From assembly GCA_038236865.1 (NCBI GenBank), contig JBBRZI010000002.1:1-64000 (forward strand): a DNA stretch of 64,000 nucleotides, in the 5' to 3' direction. A model generated the notes under the pieces. The model saw only the letters and a list, made by a program, of their open reading frames with translations. It made no database searches and was not told the origin of the DNA. The stretch's first letter is position 1. Every line of letters begins with the position of its first letter. The position numbers were made by a program, and so were the translations under genes. The stretch is from UBA4729 sp038236865. GTDB lineage: Bacteria > Patescibacteriota > Saccharimonadia > Saccharimonadales > UBA4665. This document shows positions 39,917 through 48,652 of this stretch, in pieces.

Positions 39917-40688
39917 GCTCAACCGTAAGCCCAACTCGCGCCAAGTTTTTGACGTCGCTCGTCCAAATAAAAGTCGCCCGTCGCCAACCGCCAAGTCAGT
40001 TATTGTGACGAACCGACCGCTCCTGCAGGACCCAATGGTTAATGCTATTTCGGCTGATGAGCCAGTGGCGATTGCGCCACTTATGGTCTCACTGCCTTCA
40101 AAGCTCAATATTCAACCGTTGTCTGGATCAGCTGAGCCAACCACACCGCCCGAGGCCACTGTCGTGACTATGGCTGAGGCTCCAGCCGGAGAGTCCTTGC
40201 CCGAGGGGTCGTCGCCGATTAGTGTACTCGTTGAAAAAAACCGGGTCGAGGCCGCCGAAACAGCCGCCGAAACAGCCGCCGCTACTCCGGAAATTGCACT
40301 TGAAGTGCCAGCAACTGAACCGTCCGTAGCGGCTGTCGAAGCCACCCCGCCCGAGCCGGTTCCGACTGAACGGCCTGAGGCCCCCCTAAAATCAAGCGCC
40401 AACCCAATTGGTGATGCCCCGAAAGACGGGGCGCTGGTGACCGACAAAGATTTAGCTGACGATGCCGATGATATTGATGAAAACGAGGCAAAAATTCAAA
40501 AATTGGTGCTCGAGAAACGCTATTTTTTGCCCATTAACTCTCAAGAAAAGCGCCGCACCGAGCGTTTTGTAGTGCTGGGAATTGTGCTGATATTGTTGCT
40601 CGCCGCCGCGTGGGCCGATATTGCCCTCGATGCCGGCCTGGTCCATATTGACGGCATCAAGCCACTGACCCACCTGTTCTCGAACTAG
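39909..40688 (+). CDS. Unknown protein with disordered region and C-terminal anchor
   Basis: A 259-residue protein with a long low-complexity middle rich in Pro, Ala, Glu and Thr (about 60-190), a charged segment (EKRYFLPINSQEKRRTER) and one transmembrane helix near the C-terminus (about 218-238). This is the layout of a tail-anchored protein with a cytoplasmic disordered domain. No family recognised. The start codon overlaps the tpiA end by eight bases. Confidence 0.7.
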   Translation: MAELNRKPNSRQVFDVARPNKSRPSPTAKSVIVTNRPLLQDPMVNAISADEPVAIAPLMVSLPSKLNIQPLSGSAEPTTPPEATVVTMAEAPAGESLPEGSSPISVLVEKNRVEAAETAAETAAATPEIALEVPATEPSVAAVEATPPEPVPTERPEAPLKSSANPIGDAPKDGALVTDKDLADDADDIDENEAKIQKLVLEKRYFLPINSQEKRRTERFVVLGIVLILLLAAAWADIALDAGLVHIDGIKPLTHLFSN

Positions 40689-40775
40689 CAGCGCCCTCGT
40701 TAAGGGTGAATACAATCCGACCACTCGATGGAAGTTACAACAGTTATGCGGGCCCATCTTTGCTACTATAGATGA

Positions 40776-43700
40776 GTGTCAGATGAACTTTTAACCGGAC
40801 TTAATCCTGAACAACGCCGCGCGGTGCAGACTACCGACGGACCTTTGTTGATTCAGGCCGGTGCCGGCAGTGGCAAGACCAAAACGTTGACCCATCGGAT
40901 TGCCTACCTTATCGCTACTCACCGGGCTACGCCCCATAATATCCTCGCCGTGACATTCACTAACAAAGCTGCCAAAGAGATGCGTCACCGCGTCGGCGAA
41001 TTGCTTGGCCAGAATGCCGACCATCGCGGTTTCATGCCCTATATGGGCACCTTTCACGGTATTTGCGTGCGGTTGCTGCGGCAAGATGGCGAGACTATCG
41101 GTATCCCGCGTACGTTTGTTATTTTTGATGAATCTGACCGCCTCGCCGCCGTCAAACAGGCTACCAAACAGTTAATGATCGATGAAAAAGCCTTTCCGCC
41201 GCGGGTAATCGCCGGCCAGATCAGCAGCGCTAAAAACGAAATGCTGAGCGCGAGCGAGTATGCGGGAACGGCGACGAGTCCGGCCCAACGGGCGGCCGCT
41301 CTAGTCTACCCGCTCTATGAACGATCGCTACGCGCCGCCGCCGCGCTCGACTTCGACGATCTGATTAATCGCACCGTGCATATGCTGCAAACCCAGCCGG
41401 CCATTCGTGCCAAGTGGCAAGCCCAATTTAGCTATATTATGATCGACGAGTACCAAGACACCAATGCCGCCCAATACAAGCTCGTCAAATTGCTCACCAA
41501 CGAACACCGGAACGTCGCAGTTGTCGGCGATGACTGGCAATGTCTACCAGCCGGCAGTCTGGTCGAGACGGTTGACGGGCCGAAGGCCATAGAACTCATC
41601 AAGACAGGTGACACCGTTCGAGCGGCGGCCGGCTACGGCGCCACGGGCTATTTTAAGGTCACTGCTCGCAAGCAGTTTTCCTATAACAAGGAAGTACTGC
41701 GGCTGACGACGGCATTGGGCAAAACTATCACCTGCACGCCCAATCACATCCTGTTTGCGCGTTGTGCTAAAACGGAAGCTTACTACGTCTACCTGATGTA
41801 TTCGCGCAGTCAGGGTTATCGAATCGGGATGGCCAAGGGAACACGCTTCGACGGTACATCTGATACGATTGGCTTAAGGGTTCGCGCCAACCAAGAACGG
41901 GCTGACCGAATGTGGATTTTGAGGGTTTGCCAATCGAAAGCAGAGGCCAGGTACCACGAATCGCTAGTCGCTTATCAATACGGTATACCGATGTTGGTTT
42001 TTCACGCATTTGCTAATCGTTCGATGCAGTGGAGTCAACAACAAATCGACGATCTTTACCAATCCATTGACACCGAAGAACGAGCCAAAAAACTGATGGC
42101 AGAGCTGGCAATCCAGTTCGAGTATCCGCATTTTTTGCCCCAAGCAACAGTGCGCAGTGGCCGTAAACGGTTGAGCGTCAACGTCGTGTTATTCGGCGAA
42201 AAGCGAACGACATTGCAGAGTCCGTGGTCAGCTAGCCGAATTTCCGCCAACACCACCGATTCAGCCGACCTAGCGGTTTTTAAGCAACTTGGCCACAGCG
42301 TTCGGGCCGCCAAAGTCGGTACTTTTAGATCTGAGATCCACAAACTTGATTACGGGGCAATCGAAGCGACGGTCGAGCAACTCAAGGCGCATGGAACCGA
42401 AGCAGCGGATATTCACCGCTACGCTTTTATAACCGAGCAGAAGTTCTTATTCCAGCCCGCCAGCCAAGTCCACGCCGGTATGGAGCTAGCCAGCCTGCAA
42501 GGCGATCGTTTGGTAAATGATGTCGTTGTCTCGGTGACGAAGCAACAGTATAACGGCTACGTCTATGACCTAGATATTGATCAAGTCCATAACTATGTGG
42601 TGTCGGGTGTTGCGACGCACAATTCGATCTATAGTTGGCGCGGGGCGGATTTTCGCAATATCCTTAACTTTGAAAAAGACTATAAAGATTGCGCCATCAT
42701 CAAACTCGAACAAAACTATCGTTCAACGAAACATATCCTCGATGCGGCTCACGCGATTATCACCAAGAATAAGCAGCGGTCAGATAAAGAGCTGTGGACC
42801 GAGGCCGGCGGGGGTATGCCCGTGCAGATGGTGCAGGTCAATAGCGAACGAGCCGAGGCCGAAGGCATCATTAGCCGGGTTCGGCACGGCGTTGATAGTG
42901 GGAGCCGCTCTTATGGTGATTACGCCGTGCTGTATCGCACCAATGCCCAAAGCCGCTCGGTCGAAGAAGCCTTGGTTCACTATGGTATTCCGTACCGGAT
43001 TGTTGGCGGCCAGCGTTTCTACGACCGCAAAGAAATCAAAGACATCATTGCCTACTTGCGCTTAATTTTTCAGCCCGAAGATCGGGTCAGTTTTGAGCGT
43101 ATCGTCAATGTACCGACGCGGGGTGTCGGGGCTAAATCATTACAGAACTTCTTTGCGTGGCAGCGCAACCAAGACCTGACACTGTTTGCGGCTTTAGCGC
43201 GCGCGGCAGACTGCGCTGACGTGACTGCCAAAGCCCGCCAGAGCCTGAGTGAGCTCGGTGATATTCTGATGAGCCTCCGCGATGTGCTGGCTGACTCCAC
43301 GGTCGATGTTTTGATTGATTCGCTGCTGCGACGCATCGGCTACTTGGACTACATCGGCGATGGTACACCGCAGGGTGATGCCCGCCAAGAAAACGTCAAA
43401 GAACTGCTCAGCGTCGCGCAAGAGTATCGAGACGTTGGGCTCGACGGTTTCCTAGAGGAAGTCGCGCTGGTCAGTGACCTCGATACGACTAACTTCGATA
43501 GTGATGCCGTGACACTCATGACGCTGCACGCCGCCAAAGGTCTGGAATTTCCAGCCGTGTTTATGGTTGGCCTCGAGGAATCAATCTTCCCGCACTCACG
43601 AGCGCTCTACGACCAAGGCGAAATGGAAGAGGAGCGGCGCCTCTGCTACGTCGGCATGACTCGCGCCCGGGAAGAGCTCTATATGATTTACGCTACGAGT

Positions 43701-44039
43701 CGTCTGCTCTACGGTGGCCTGCAGCATAATCCGCCCTCGCGCTTTTTATCAGAGATAGACGCGGAGTTTGTAGCGACTGCCACCGAAACGAGCCTGGGAT
43801 ACGCCAGCAGCGGTTCGGGGTACAACAATAACGATTGGCTGCCCGGGGCTGGTAGCTCGGCGCCAGTCAGTCACGAACCGCGCTATGTGCCCGAACTCAA
43901 CGAAGGTGATGGCGTTCGCCACCAAATCTTTGGGATGGGCACCGTTATGGAGCTCGATGGCGATACGGCGGTCATCTACTTTAAAGGCAAGGGTAGTCGT
44001 AAGCTTAACATTGCCTTTGCACCACTCGAAAAATTATGA
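40776..44039 (+). CDS. UvrD/PcrA-type DNA helicase interrupted by an intein
   Basis: The 1087-residue precursor is a superfamily 1 helicase (726 residues after splicing) used in repair and replication. It has Q motif and Walker A (QAGAGSGKTKTLTHR), motif II (MIDEYQDT), motif III (GDDWQ...SIYSWRGAD, split by the intein), motif IV (LEQNYRS), motif V (MTLHAAKGLEF) and motif VI (YVGMTRAREELY). The GTG at 40776 is the only usable start; the ATG at 40772 is out of frame. The C-terminal region ends in a Tudor-like KGKGSRKLN segment as in PcrA. The NUDIX gene overlaps its stop by four bases. Confidence 0.93.
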   Translation: MSDELLTGLNPEQRRAVQTTDGPLLIQAGAGSGKTKTLTHRIAYLIATHRATPHNILAVTFTNKAAKEMRHRVGELLGQNADHRGFMPYMGTFHGICVRLLRQDGETIGIPRTFVIFDESDRLAAVKQATKQLMIDEKAFPPRVIAGQISSAKNEMLSASEYAGTATSPAQRAAALVYPLYERSLRAAAALDFDDLINRTVHMLQTQPAIRAKWQAQFSYIMIDEYQDTNAAQYKLVKLLTNEHRNVAVVGDDWQCLPAGSLVETVDGPKAIELIKTGDTVRAAAGYGATGYFKVTARKQFSYNKEVLRLTTALGKTITCTPNHILFARCAKTEAYYVYLMYSRSQGYRIGMAKGTRFDGTSDTIGLRVRANQERADRMWILRVCQSKAEARYHESLVAYQYGIPMLVFHAFANRSMQWSQQQIDDLYQSIDTEERAKKLMAELAIQFEYPHFLPQATVRSGRKRLSVNVVLFGEKRTTLQSPWSASRISANTTDSADLAVFKQLGHSVRAAKVGTFRSEIHKLDYGAIEATVEQLKAHGTEAADIHRYAFITEQKFLFQPASQVHAGMELASLQGDRLVNDVVVSVTKQQYNGYVYDLDIDQVHNYVVSGVATHNSIYSWRGADFRNILNFEKDYKDCAIIKLEQNYRSTKHILDAAHAIITKNKQRSDKELWTEAGGGMPVQMVQVNSERAEAEGIISRVRHGVDSGSRSYGDYAVLYRTNAQSRSVEEALVHYGIPYRIVGGQRFYDRKEIKDIIAYLRLIFQPEDRVSFERIVNVPTRGVGAKSLQNFFAWQRNQDLTLFAALARAADCADVTAKARQSLSELGDILMSLRDVLADSTVDVLIDSLLRRIGYLDYIGDGTPQGDARQENVKELLSVAQEYRDVGLDGFLEEVALVSDLDTTNFDSDAVTLMTLHAAKGLEFPAVFMVGLEESIFPHSRALYDQGEMEEERRLCYVGMTRAREELYMIYATSRLLYGGLQHNPPSRFLSEIDAEFVATATETSLGYASSGSGYNNNDWLPGAGSSAPVSHEPRYVPELNEGDGVRHQIFGMGTVMELDGDTAVIYFKGKGSRKLNIAFAPLEKL
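41541..42623 (+). other. Intein in the UvrD helicase, with GIY-YIG-like domain
   Basis: A 361-residue insertion begins with Cys (CLPAGSLVETVDG, block A), has block B ending CTPNH, and ends with block F (YDLDIDQVHNYVVSG) and terminal HN before the +1 Ser. This is a complete splicing set. Between the Hint halves lies a segment reading YVYLM and YRIG, with a later Arg and Glu (ARYHESLVAYQYGIP), in the pattern of a GIY-YIG nuclease rather than the usual LAGLIDADG. The site is the helicase motif III, between Gln and Ser of GDxxQS. Confidence 0.9.
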
Positions 44040-44494
44040 AGCCATGGCAGCAAGCCTGTGGCACTGGGGTGTATTGGCTGACGTGGCCGGGGCTGTGGCT
44101 TTACCTACACTTCAGCCATCGTACCCGGGTGCTCGTTGTGTGCGATCAGCATGTGTTGCTCGTAAAATCCTGGCTCGGGGACGGCAAGTGGTCGTTGCCG
44201 GGCGGCGGATTGCACCGGGGTGAGGCGCCGCGAGTGGGCGCCCAACGAGAGCTGGCCGAGGAAACAACCTTGAACGTGTCACTCGACGACTTTCAATTTT
44301 TCGCTAGTACCACGGCGTCGAGTAATGGGCTGCGTTTCAGCTATGATCTTTTTGTAGTCGAGTTGGCCACGCAATCGTCAGTCAATCGGCAGCCCAGTGA
44401 AATTGCCGCTATCGGCTGGCACGACCATCATCAGTTGCTCAACCGGCAATTGAACCAAGAGGTTCAGGAAGCGCTGCGCGCCTGGTTTAAGTAG
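44036..44494 (+). CDS. NUDIX hydrolase
   Basis: A 152-residue protein with the Nudix box GLHRGE, seven residues, RELAEETTL. The usual Gly of the EExG element is Thr here; the metal-binding glutamates are all present, so activity is likely. An N-terminal hydrophobic segment (YWLTWPGLWLYLHF) precedes the domain, as in some membrane-associated relatives. The ATG overlaps the helicase TGA (ATGA), so the two are coupled. Confidence 0.83.
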   Translation: MKPWQQACGTGVYWLTWPGLWLYLHFSHRTRVLVVCDQHVLLVKSWLGDGKWSLPGGGLHRGEAPRVGAQRELAEETTLNVSLDDFQFFASTTASSNGLRFSYDLFVVELATQSSVNRQPSEIAAIGWHDHHQLLNRQLNQEVQEALRAWFK

Positions 44495-44661
44495 CAATGC
44501 TGTGGTTGGATCTTCTCATCTCAAGCTGTTGTGGGGGCAGCAGCGAGGCTCTCGCTACCCTGCAGACGGTAGGAAACGCGCCCTAGATTTGCTACAATCA
44601 TAGGATAGTTTGGCGGCGTTTTGCGCAATCAAAGCAGGCAGATACCACAGCTATTTCCGCT
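44495..44661. other. Intergenic region with an inverted repeat
   Basis: It contains AGCGAGGCTCTCGCT (44549-44563) and G-rich stretches such as TTGTGGGGGCAG. It could be a short structured leader. I find no match to SRP, RNase P or 6S RNA. Confidence 0.3.
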
Positions 44662-45939
44662 ATGAAGAAATCATTCCACGAGTCTTGGGGAGAGTCATCC
44701 CGTGCGCATATGAAGCGAGTCGCTACGATTAAAACCGCTAGCCGCCATCCGTTCGCAGTACCGTTTATTACGTTTGCCGTTCTCATCACGCTGACCGCTA
44801 TCGCCTTTGCTGTCGCGGCGACGACCAATCATTTGGTCGCGCCACCGGATGCCAAAATTGTAATTATTTCGCACGATAATCTCCAGCAAACGGTGCCGAG
44901 CCGAGCCAGTACGGTGGGGAGCTTATTGCAGAAATTGCATATTCAACTAAACGAAGGCGATGTGGTCGAGCCAACGCTGGCCAGCCGGATCGACCAAGAT
45001 CAATTCCGTATCAACATTTATCGGGCGGTGCCGGTTCTGATTGTTGATGGTGCTAAAAAAACATACACCTTTAGCGCGGCAACGACGCCCCGCAGTATTG
45101 CCGTCCAAGCCAATACAACGGTCTTTGCCGAAGATGGCGTCAGCGTTGAGCCCGTCCAGAACTTTGTGAAGAGCGGGGTTATCGGTCAGGAAGTGGTCGT
45201 AAATCGGTCGGTACCGGTAAACCTCAATTTGTACGGCACCCCACTGGCACTGAGAACTCACGCCGCTACCGTCGGTGACCTGATAAAGCAAAAGCATATC
45301 AAGCTTGCCAAAGACGATCAGGTAACGCCGAGCCAGGCTACGCCACTGACGCCCAATACCCAAGTGTTTGTGACCAGAATCGGCATCAAGATCGAGTCGA
45401 TCACCGAAGCCATCGCCATGCCAGTGCAGACAATTCAGGATCCGGGGCTGGCCTATGGCACGAGTGCTGTCCGCCAGAAAGGCTCGGCTGGGTCGAAAGT
45501 AACGACCTATCAAAACAACTTACAAAACGGCATCATCGTCAGTCGGAGTTTGTTGCAAACCGTTGTGACTGTACCCGCCGTTACGCAGATTAACGTCACC
45601 GGCACCAGCCTGAGTGGTATTAAGGGCGATATGGCGCTGGCCGGGATCTCACCCGGCGACTACAACTACGTGGATTATATTGTCAGCCACGAATCCGGCT
45701 GGTGCCCCACCAAAGCCCAGGGCCAGTATGGCGGCTGCCCGGCGTACGCCGGCTACGTGCCAAGTACGGGCGGCTATGGCCTGTGCCAGTCGACGCCCGG
45801 CAGTAAAATGGCGAGCGCTGGCTCTGACTGGCAAACGAACCCCGTGACGCAACTGCGCTGGTGCTCGGGCTACGCCCAGGGACGGTATGGCAGTTGGGGC
45901 GCGGCTTATAGCCACTGGCTTAGCTACCACAACTGGTAG
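44662..45939 (+). CDS. Rpf/YabE-like secreted protein (DUF348-G5-lytic domain)
   Basis: A 425-residue cell-wall protein with one N-terminal transmembrane or signal helix (about 33-55), at least two DUF348 repeats (ASTVGSLLQKLHIQLNEGDVV and AATVGDLIKQKHIKLAKDD), a G5 domain (about 240-310), and a C-terminal lysozyme-like domain containing ISHESGW and YGLCQSTPGSKM. YabE and resuscitation-promoting factors of this build cleave or remodel peptidoglycan. As in many Gram-positives, the gene lies just before rsmA. Four cysteines in the last domain probably form disulfides. Confidence 0.88.
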   Translation: MKKSFHESWGESSRAHMKRVATIKTASRHPFAVPFITFAVLITLTAIAFAVAATTNHLVAPPDAKIVIISHDNLQQTVPSRASTVGSLLQKLHIQLNEGDVVEPTLASRIDQDQFRINIYRAVPVLIVDGAKKTYTFSAATTPRSIAVQANTTVFAEDGVSVEPVQNFVKSGVIGQEVVVNRSVPVNLNLYGTPLALRTHAATVGDLIKQKHIKLAKDDQVTPSQATPLTPNTQVFVTRIGIKIESITEAIAMPVQTIQDPGLAYGTSAVRQKGSAGSKVTTYQNNLQNGIIVSRSLLQTVVTVPAVTQINVTGTSLSGIKGDMALAGISPGDYNYVDYIVSHESGWCPTKAQGQYGGCPAYAGYVPSTGGYGLCQSTPGSKMASAGSDWQTNPVTQLRWCSGYAQGRYGSWGAAYSHWLSYHNW

Positions 45940-45988
45940 CCTTAAAACTAGTAATATTATGGTATTGTAGTTTTAAAGAAGGTCGATT

Positions 45989-46129
45989 ATGTCAGCGCAT
46001 GGAAGAATATACGAAGCTCCGTCACTTACTCCCAATGAGCAGGCCTCAAAAGCTGCCTTGCCCAATACGGGGCTTCTCAGTTCATATAAAACCAAGGCAG
46101 TCGAGTATCGAATGGCCATGAATGGGTGA
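45989..46129 (+). CDS. Small 46-residue protein
   Basis: A soluble peptide, MSAHGRIYEAPSLTPNEQAS then KAALPNTGLLSSYKTKAVEY and the end. AAAGAAGG lies at good distance before the ATG and the frame overlaps the rsmA start by eight bases. It happens to contain LPNTG but has no signal peptide or membrane helix, so it is not an ordinary sortase substrate. No family recognised. Confidence 0.5.
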   Translation: MSAHGRIYEAPSLTPNEQASKAALPNTGLLSSYKTKAVEYRMAMNG

Positions 46130-46910
46130 TGTGCCGGTTGCCAAGAAGTCACTCGGCCAGCACTGGCTGACGGACTTCACGAGTTTGCAGGCCATGGTGG
46201 ATGCAGCGCGCGTCCAGCCCAGTGACACGGTGCTCGAGATTGGGCCGGGGCTCGGCAGCCTGACTGAACTATTGGTTCAAGCTGCCGACAAGGTCGTGGC
46301 GGTTGAGTTCGATGCGGTTTTAGCCAAAGGCTTGCCAGCCCGCGTACCGTCCAACGACCTGAGCGTCGTCATCAGTGACATTTTGAGTTTTGATTTCACG
46401 AAGCTGCCAGCTGATTACAAAGTTGTCGCCAATATTCCATATTATCTAACCAGTAATCTTATCCGGGTTATGAGCGAGACACCCAATCAGCCGGCCATGG
46501 CCGTACTGCTCGTACAGAAGGAAGTAGCGGAGCGGGTCGTGGCGCAGCCCGGTGCGATGTCACTGCTGAGCGTCACCGCGCAGTTTTACTGGCAGACGTC
46601 GCTCGGCAGCAAAGTGCCAGCGGCATTATTCAGCCCGCCACCAAAGGTTGATTCGCAAATCTTGATTCTTGAGCGGCGTTCGTCAGTATTGTTCCCGGGT
46701 CTCGACCCAAAAAGCTTCTTCCGCCTGGTTAAGGCAGGCTTCAGCCAACGCCGCAAAACCCTGCTTAACTCTTTGAGTGCCGGACTACACCTGACTAAAC
46801 CGGAAGCGCAAGCATTACTGGCTAGTGCCGGCATTGATCCGCGCTTGCGCCCTCAAAACTTGTCGCTCGAAGCGTGGTATGCAATTTATACCGCTACTGT
46901 TAATAAATAG
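46122..46910 (+). CDS. rsmA: 16S rRNA dimethyladenosine transferase
   Basis: A 262-residue KsgA/RsmA methyltransferase that dimethylates two adjacent adenines near the 3' end of 16S rRNA. It has KKSLGQHWLTD, the SAM motif LEIGPGLGSLTE, the acidic VEFD and the catalytic NIPYYLTS. The C-terminal domain with FSQRRKTLLNSL is standard. The start at 46122 overlaps the small upstream frame; GTG at 46131 is an alternative. It is followed by the tmRNA gene. Confidence 0.95.
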   Translation: MGDVPVAKKSLGQHWLTDFTSLQAMVDAARVQPSDTVLEIGPGLGSLTELLVQAADKVVAVEFDAVLAKGLPARVPSNDLSVVISDILSFDFTKLPADYKVVANIPYYLTSNLIRVMSETPNQPAMAVLLVQKEVAERVVAQPGAMSLLSVTAQFYWQTSLGSKVPAALFSPPPKVDSQILILERRSSVLFPGLDPKSFFRLVKAGFSQRRKTLLNSLSAGLHLTKPEAQALLASAGIDPRLRPQNLSLEAWYAIYTATVNK

Positions 46911-46965
46911 TAAAAGATGCTATAATAATAGGTCTGCGGAACAGACGTCGCCGCAGGCTAATCAG

Positions 46966-47515
46966 GGGGCTGACTTTAAGCTCGACGTTGGACTTTATCG
47001 GTTAGATCAGCAGGTCGCTTGTCAGCGAGAGGCCTACCACATTGTATCTTTCGAATGCGAAAGTGGTCACTTTTTGTGGCAGAAAGGTTCAATCTGAACA
47101 AATTATAGCCTAGCTATGATGCGCGAAGACTGAAGCTTTCTGGTCAAAAATGAGTGCTTGCAGCTCGGAAAATATGATGTGGTAGGTCTCAGATAGACAA
47201 AATCCAATAGATGCAAAAACTTCTATTAGCGATATGGTAAATAACGTGCTTGCACGTCGTTCACCCGCTTTCGCAACAGCTTAGTTTAAGTACTAATGCC
47301 GTGTCGCGCATGACGCCAGATGATGCAAAGATACGTAATTTTTCTGGATGCTCAGTGAGAACTTTCCTGACTGACTGCTAAGACTAAGGAATGCTGGAAT
47401 AAGATGTTTGTTTGTTTAAATACTTGTTCCCTAAGACAGCAAAACAAACTATGCCTGTAGACGACTAACCAAGATAAACCGGCGGACGCGGGGGCAGTGC
47501 CCGCCAGCTCCTCCA
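46966..47515 (+). ncRNA. ssrA: Transfer-messenger RNA
   Basis: The 5' end GGGGCTGACTTTAAGCTCGA and the 3' end CGGACGCGGG...CCCGCCAGCTCC, T, CCA fold into the tRNA-like domain: GGGGCTG pairs with CAGCTCC through one G-T, and the T-stem is GCGGG/CCCGC. The T-loop reads GGCAGTG instead of the near-universal TTCAA-type loop. At about 550 nt it is longer than usual. The tag frame cannot be fixed by eye; one candidate ends EQIIA before TAG at about 47113. A TATAATAAT box at 46921 and the CTGCGG/CCGCAG hairpin lie upstream. Confidence 0.88.
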
Positions 47516-47519
47516 TAAG

Positions 47520-47548
47520 GGACTTTCGACTTTTCGAAGGTCCTTTTT
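47520..47548 (+). terminator. Terminator of tmRNA
   Basis: GGACTTTCGA, CTTT, TCGAAGGTCC and TTTTT form a 10-bp stem with one G-T pair, four bases after the CCA end. Confidence 0.92.
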
Positions 47549-47672
47549 GTTTTGAATTGACGCTCAGGCTAGCATATAGGGCTAGGCAATTCCAAATAAG
47601 TTAAACGTTAGCGTCATAACTGTGGTACTCTTAGGGCATAATTTATAGAGAAGATAAGTTGGGAAAAAAACA

Positions 47673-48578
47673 ATGAAATTATTACAAAAAACATCTTTTG
47701 GACTCGTCGCTCTGCTACTAGCAGTCTTCGCCGTCACGCCAGCCGCATACGCAGCAACTTCACCGAGCCTCGGCACGGCCGCGAGCTTTTCGGTCTTAGC
47801 AAAGACTTCCATTACAAACGTACCCACCTCTGTCATTAGTCGGGACGTAGGGTTAAGCCCAGCCGCCGGTACATTTATCACTGGGCTGACTACAGCAGAA
47901 GTTGGTGGCACAATCTATGCAGTAGACAGCAATGGTCCGGCAGGCGTTGCAGGGAACAATCCCGGTCTATTAACTACGGCCGTCAACGACATGACCACTG
48001 TATGGAGCACGGGTGGTTCCACCGGCATAGACCAGCCATGTACAACCGACTATTCAGGTACAGGGGACAAGGACTTGACTACAGTTTCGCCTTTGGGCCC
48101 AGGTGTCTATTGTGCCGATACCTTCTCGATATCTGGTAACCTCACATTGAGCGGATCGGGTGTTTGGATCTTTAAGTCTGCAGCTACGCTTACCACAGCG
48201 GCCAGTTCCACTGTCACCGGTGGCGACTCATGTAATGTATGGTGGCGGCTTGGATCAGCCGGTAGTATATTGGGCGCAAACAGTACGCTTGTTGGTAATG
48301 TCCTAGCTCTTACGACTATAGCCATGCAAAACGGAGCTACTTTAAACGGACGAGCTTTTGCCCAGGCTGCAGTGACTTTGGATACGAACACCATTACTAG
48401 CCCAGTTTGCGCGTCTGCAGCAAGTGGTCCAGGCACCACTACTCCTACCCCCGGTCTGCCCAACACTGGATTAGCTGCCCGCCACAGTAATGACTCATGG
48501 ATGGGCGTTAGCGCCGGCCTCGTTGGTCTAGCTGCCGCTACCTACCTACTCCGCAAAAAATATTCACAAGCTGCGTAG
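47673..48578 (+). CDS. Ice-binding-like (DUF3494) LPNTG surface protein
   Basis: The 301-residue protein has a signal peptide (LVALLLAVFAVTPAAYA), then about 215 residues with the DUF3494 pattern (LGTAASFSVLAKTSITN, SRDVGLSPAAGTFITG, LGPGVYCADTFSISG, WIFKSAATL) seen in bacterial ice-binding beta-solenoids and adhesins. A short T/P linker and GLPNTGLAARHSN follow, with a membrane helix and RKKYSQ tail. It should be wall-anchored by the sortase encoded next. Ice binding itself is not shown; many family members are adhesins. Confidence 0.85.
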   Translation: MKLLQKTSFGLVALLLAVFAVTPAAYAATSPSLGTAASFSVLAKTSITNVPTSVISRDVGLSPAAGTFITGLTTAEVGGTIYAVDSNGPAGVAGNNPGLLTTAVNDMTTVWSTGGSTGIDQPCTTDYSGTGDKDLTTVSPLGPGVYCADTFSISGNLTLSGSGVWIFKSAATLTTAASSTVTGGDSCNVWWRLGSAGSILGANSTLVGNVLALTTIAMQNGATLNGRAFAQAAVTLDTNTITSPVCASAASGPGTTTPTPGLPNTGLAARHSNDSWMGVSAGLVGLAAATYLLRKKYSQAA

Positions 48579-48652
48579 TTATTTACCGGCTCGCAACTGG
48601 CAATAAGTCCACGAAACGCAGTCAGCGGCTACCACTGGTAGTCGCTCTTGCT

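Noticed and set aside
44495..44661. Possible SRP or RNase P RNA before the Rpf-like gene.
   Set aside because: The conserved SRP tetraloop region and RNase P core motifs are absent. Only a short inverted repeat is seen.
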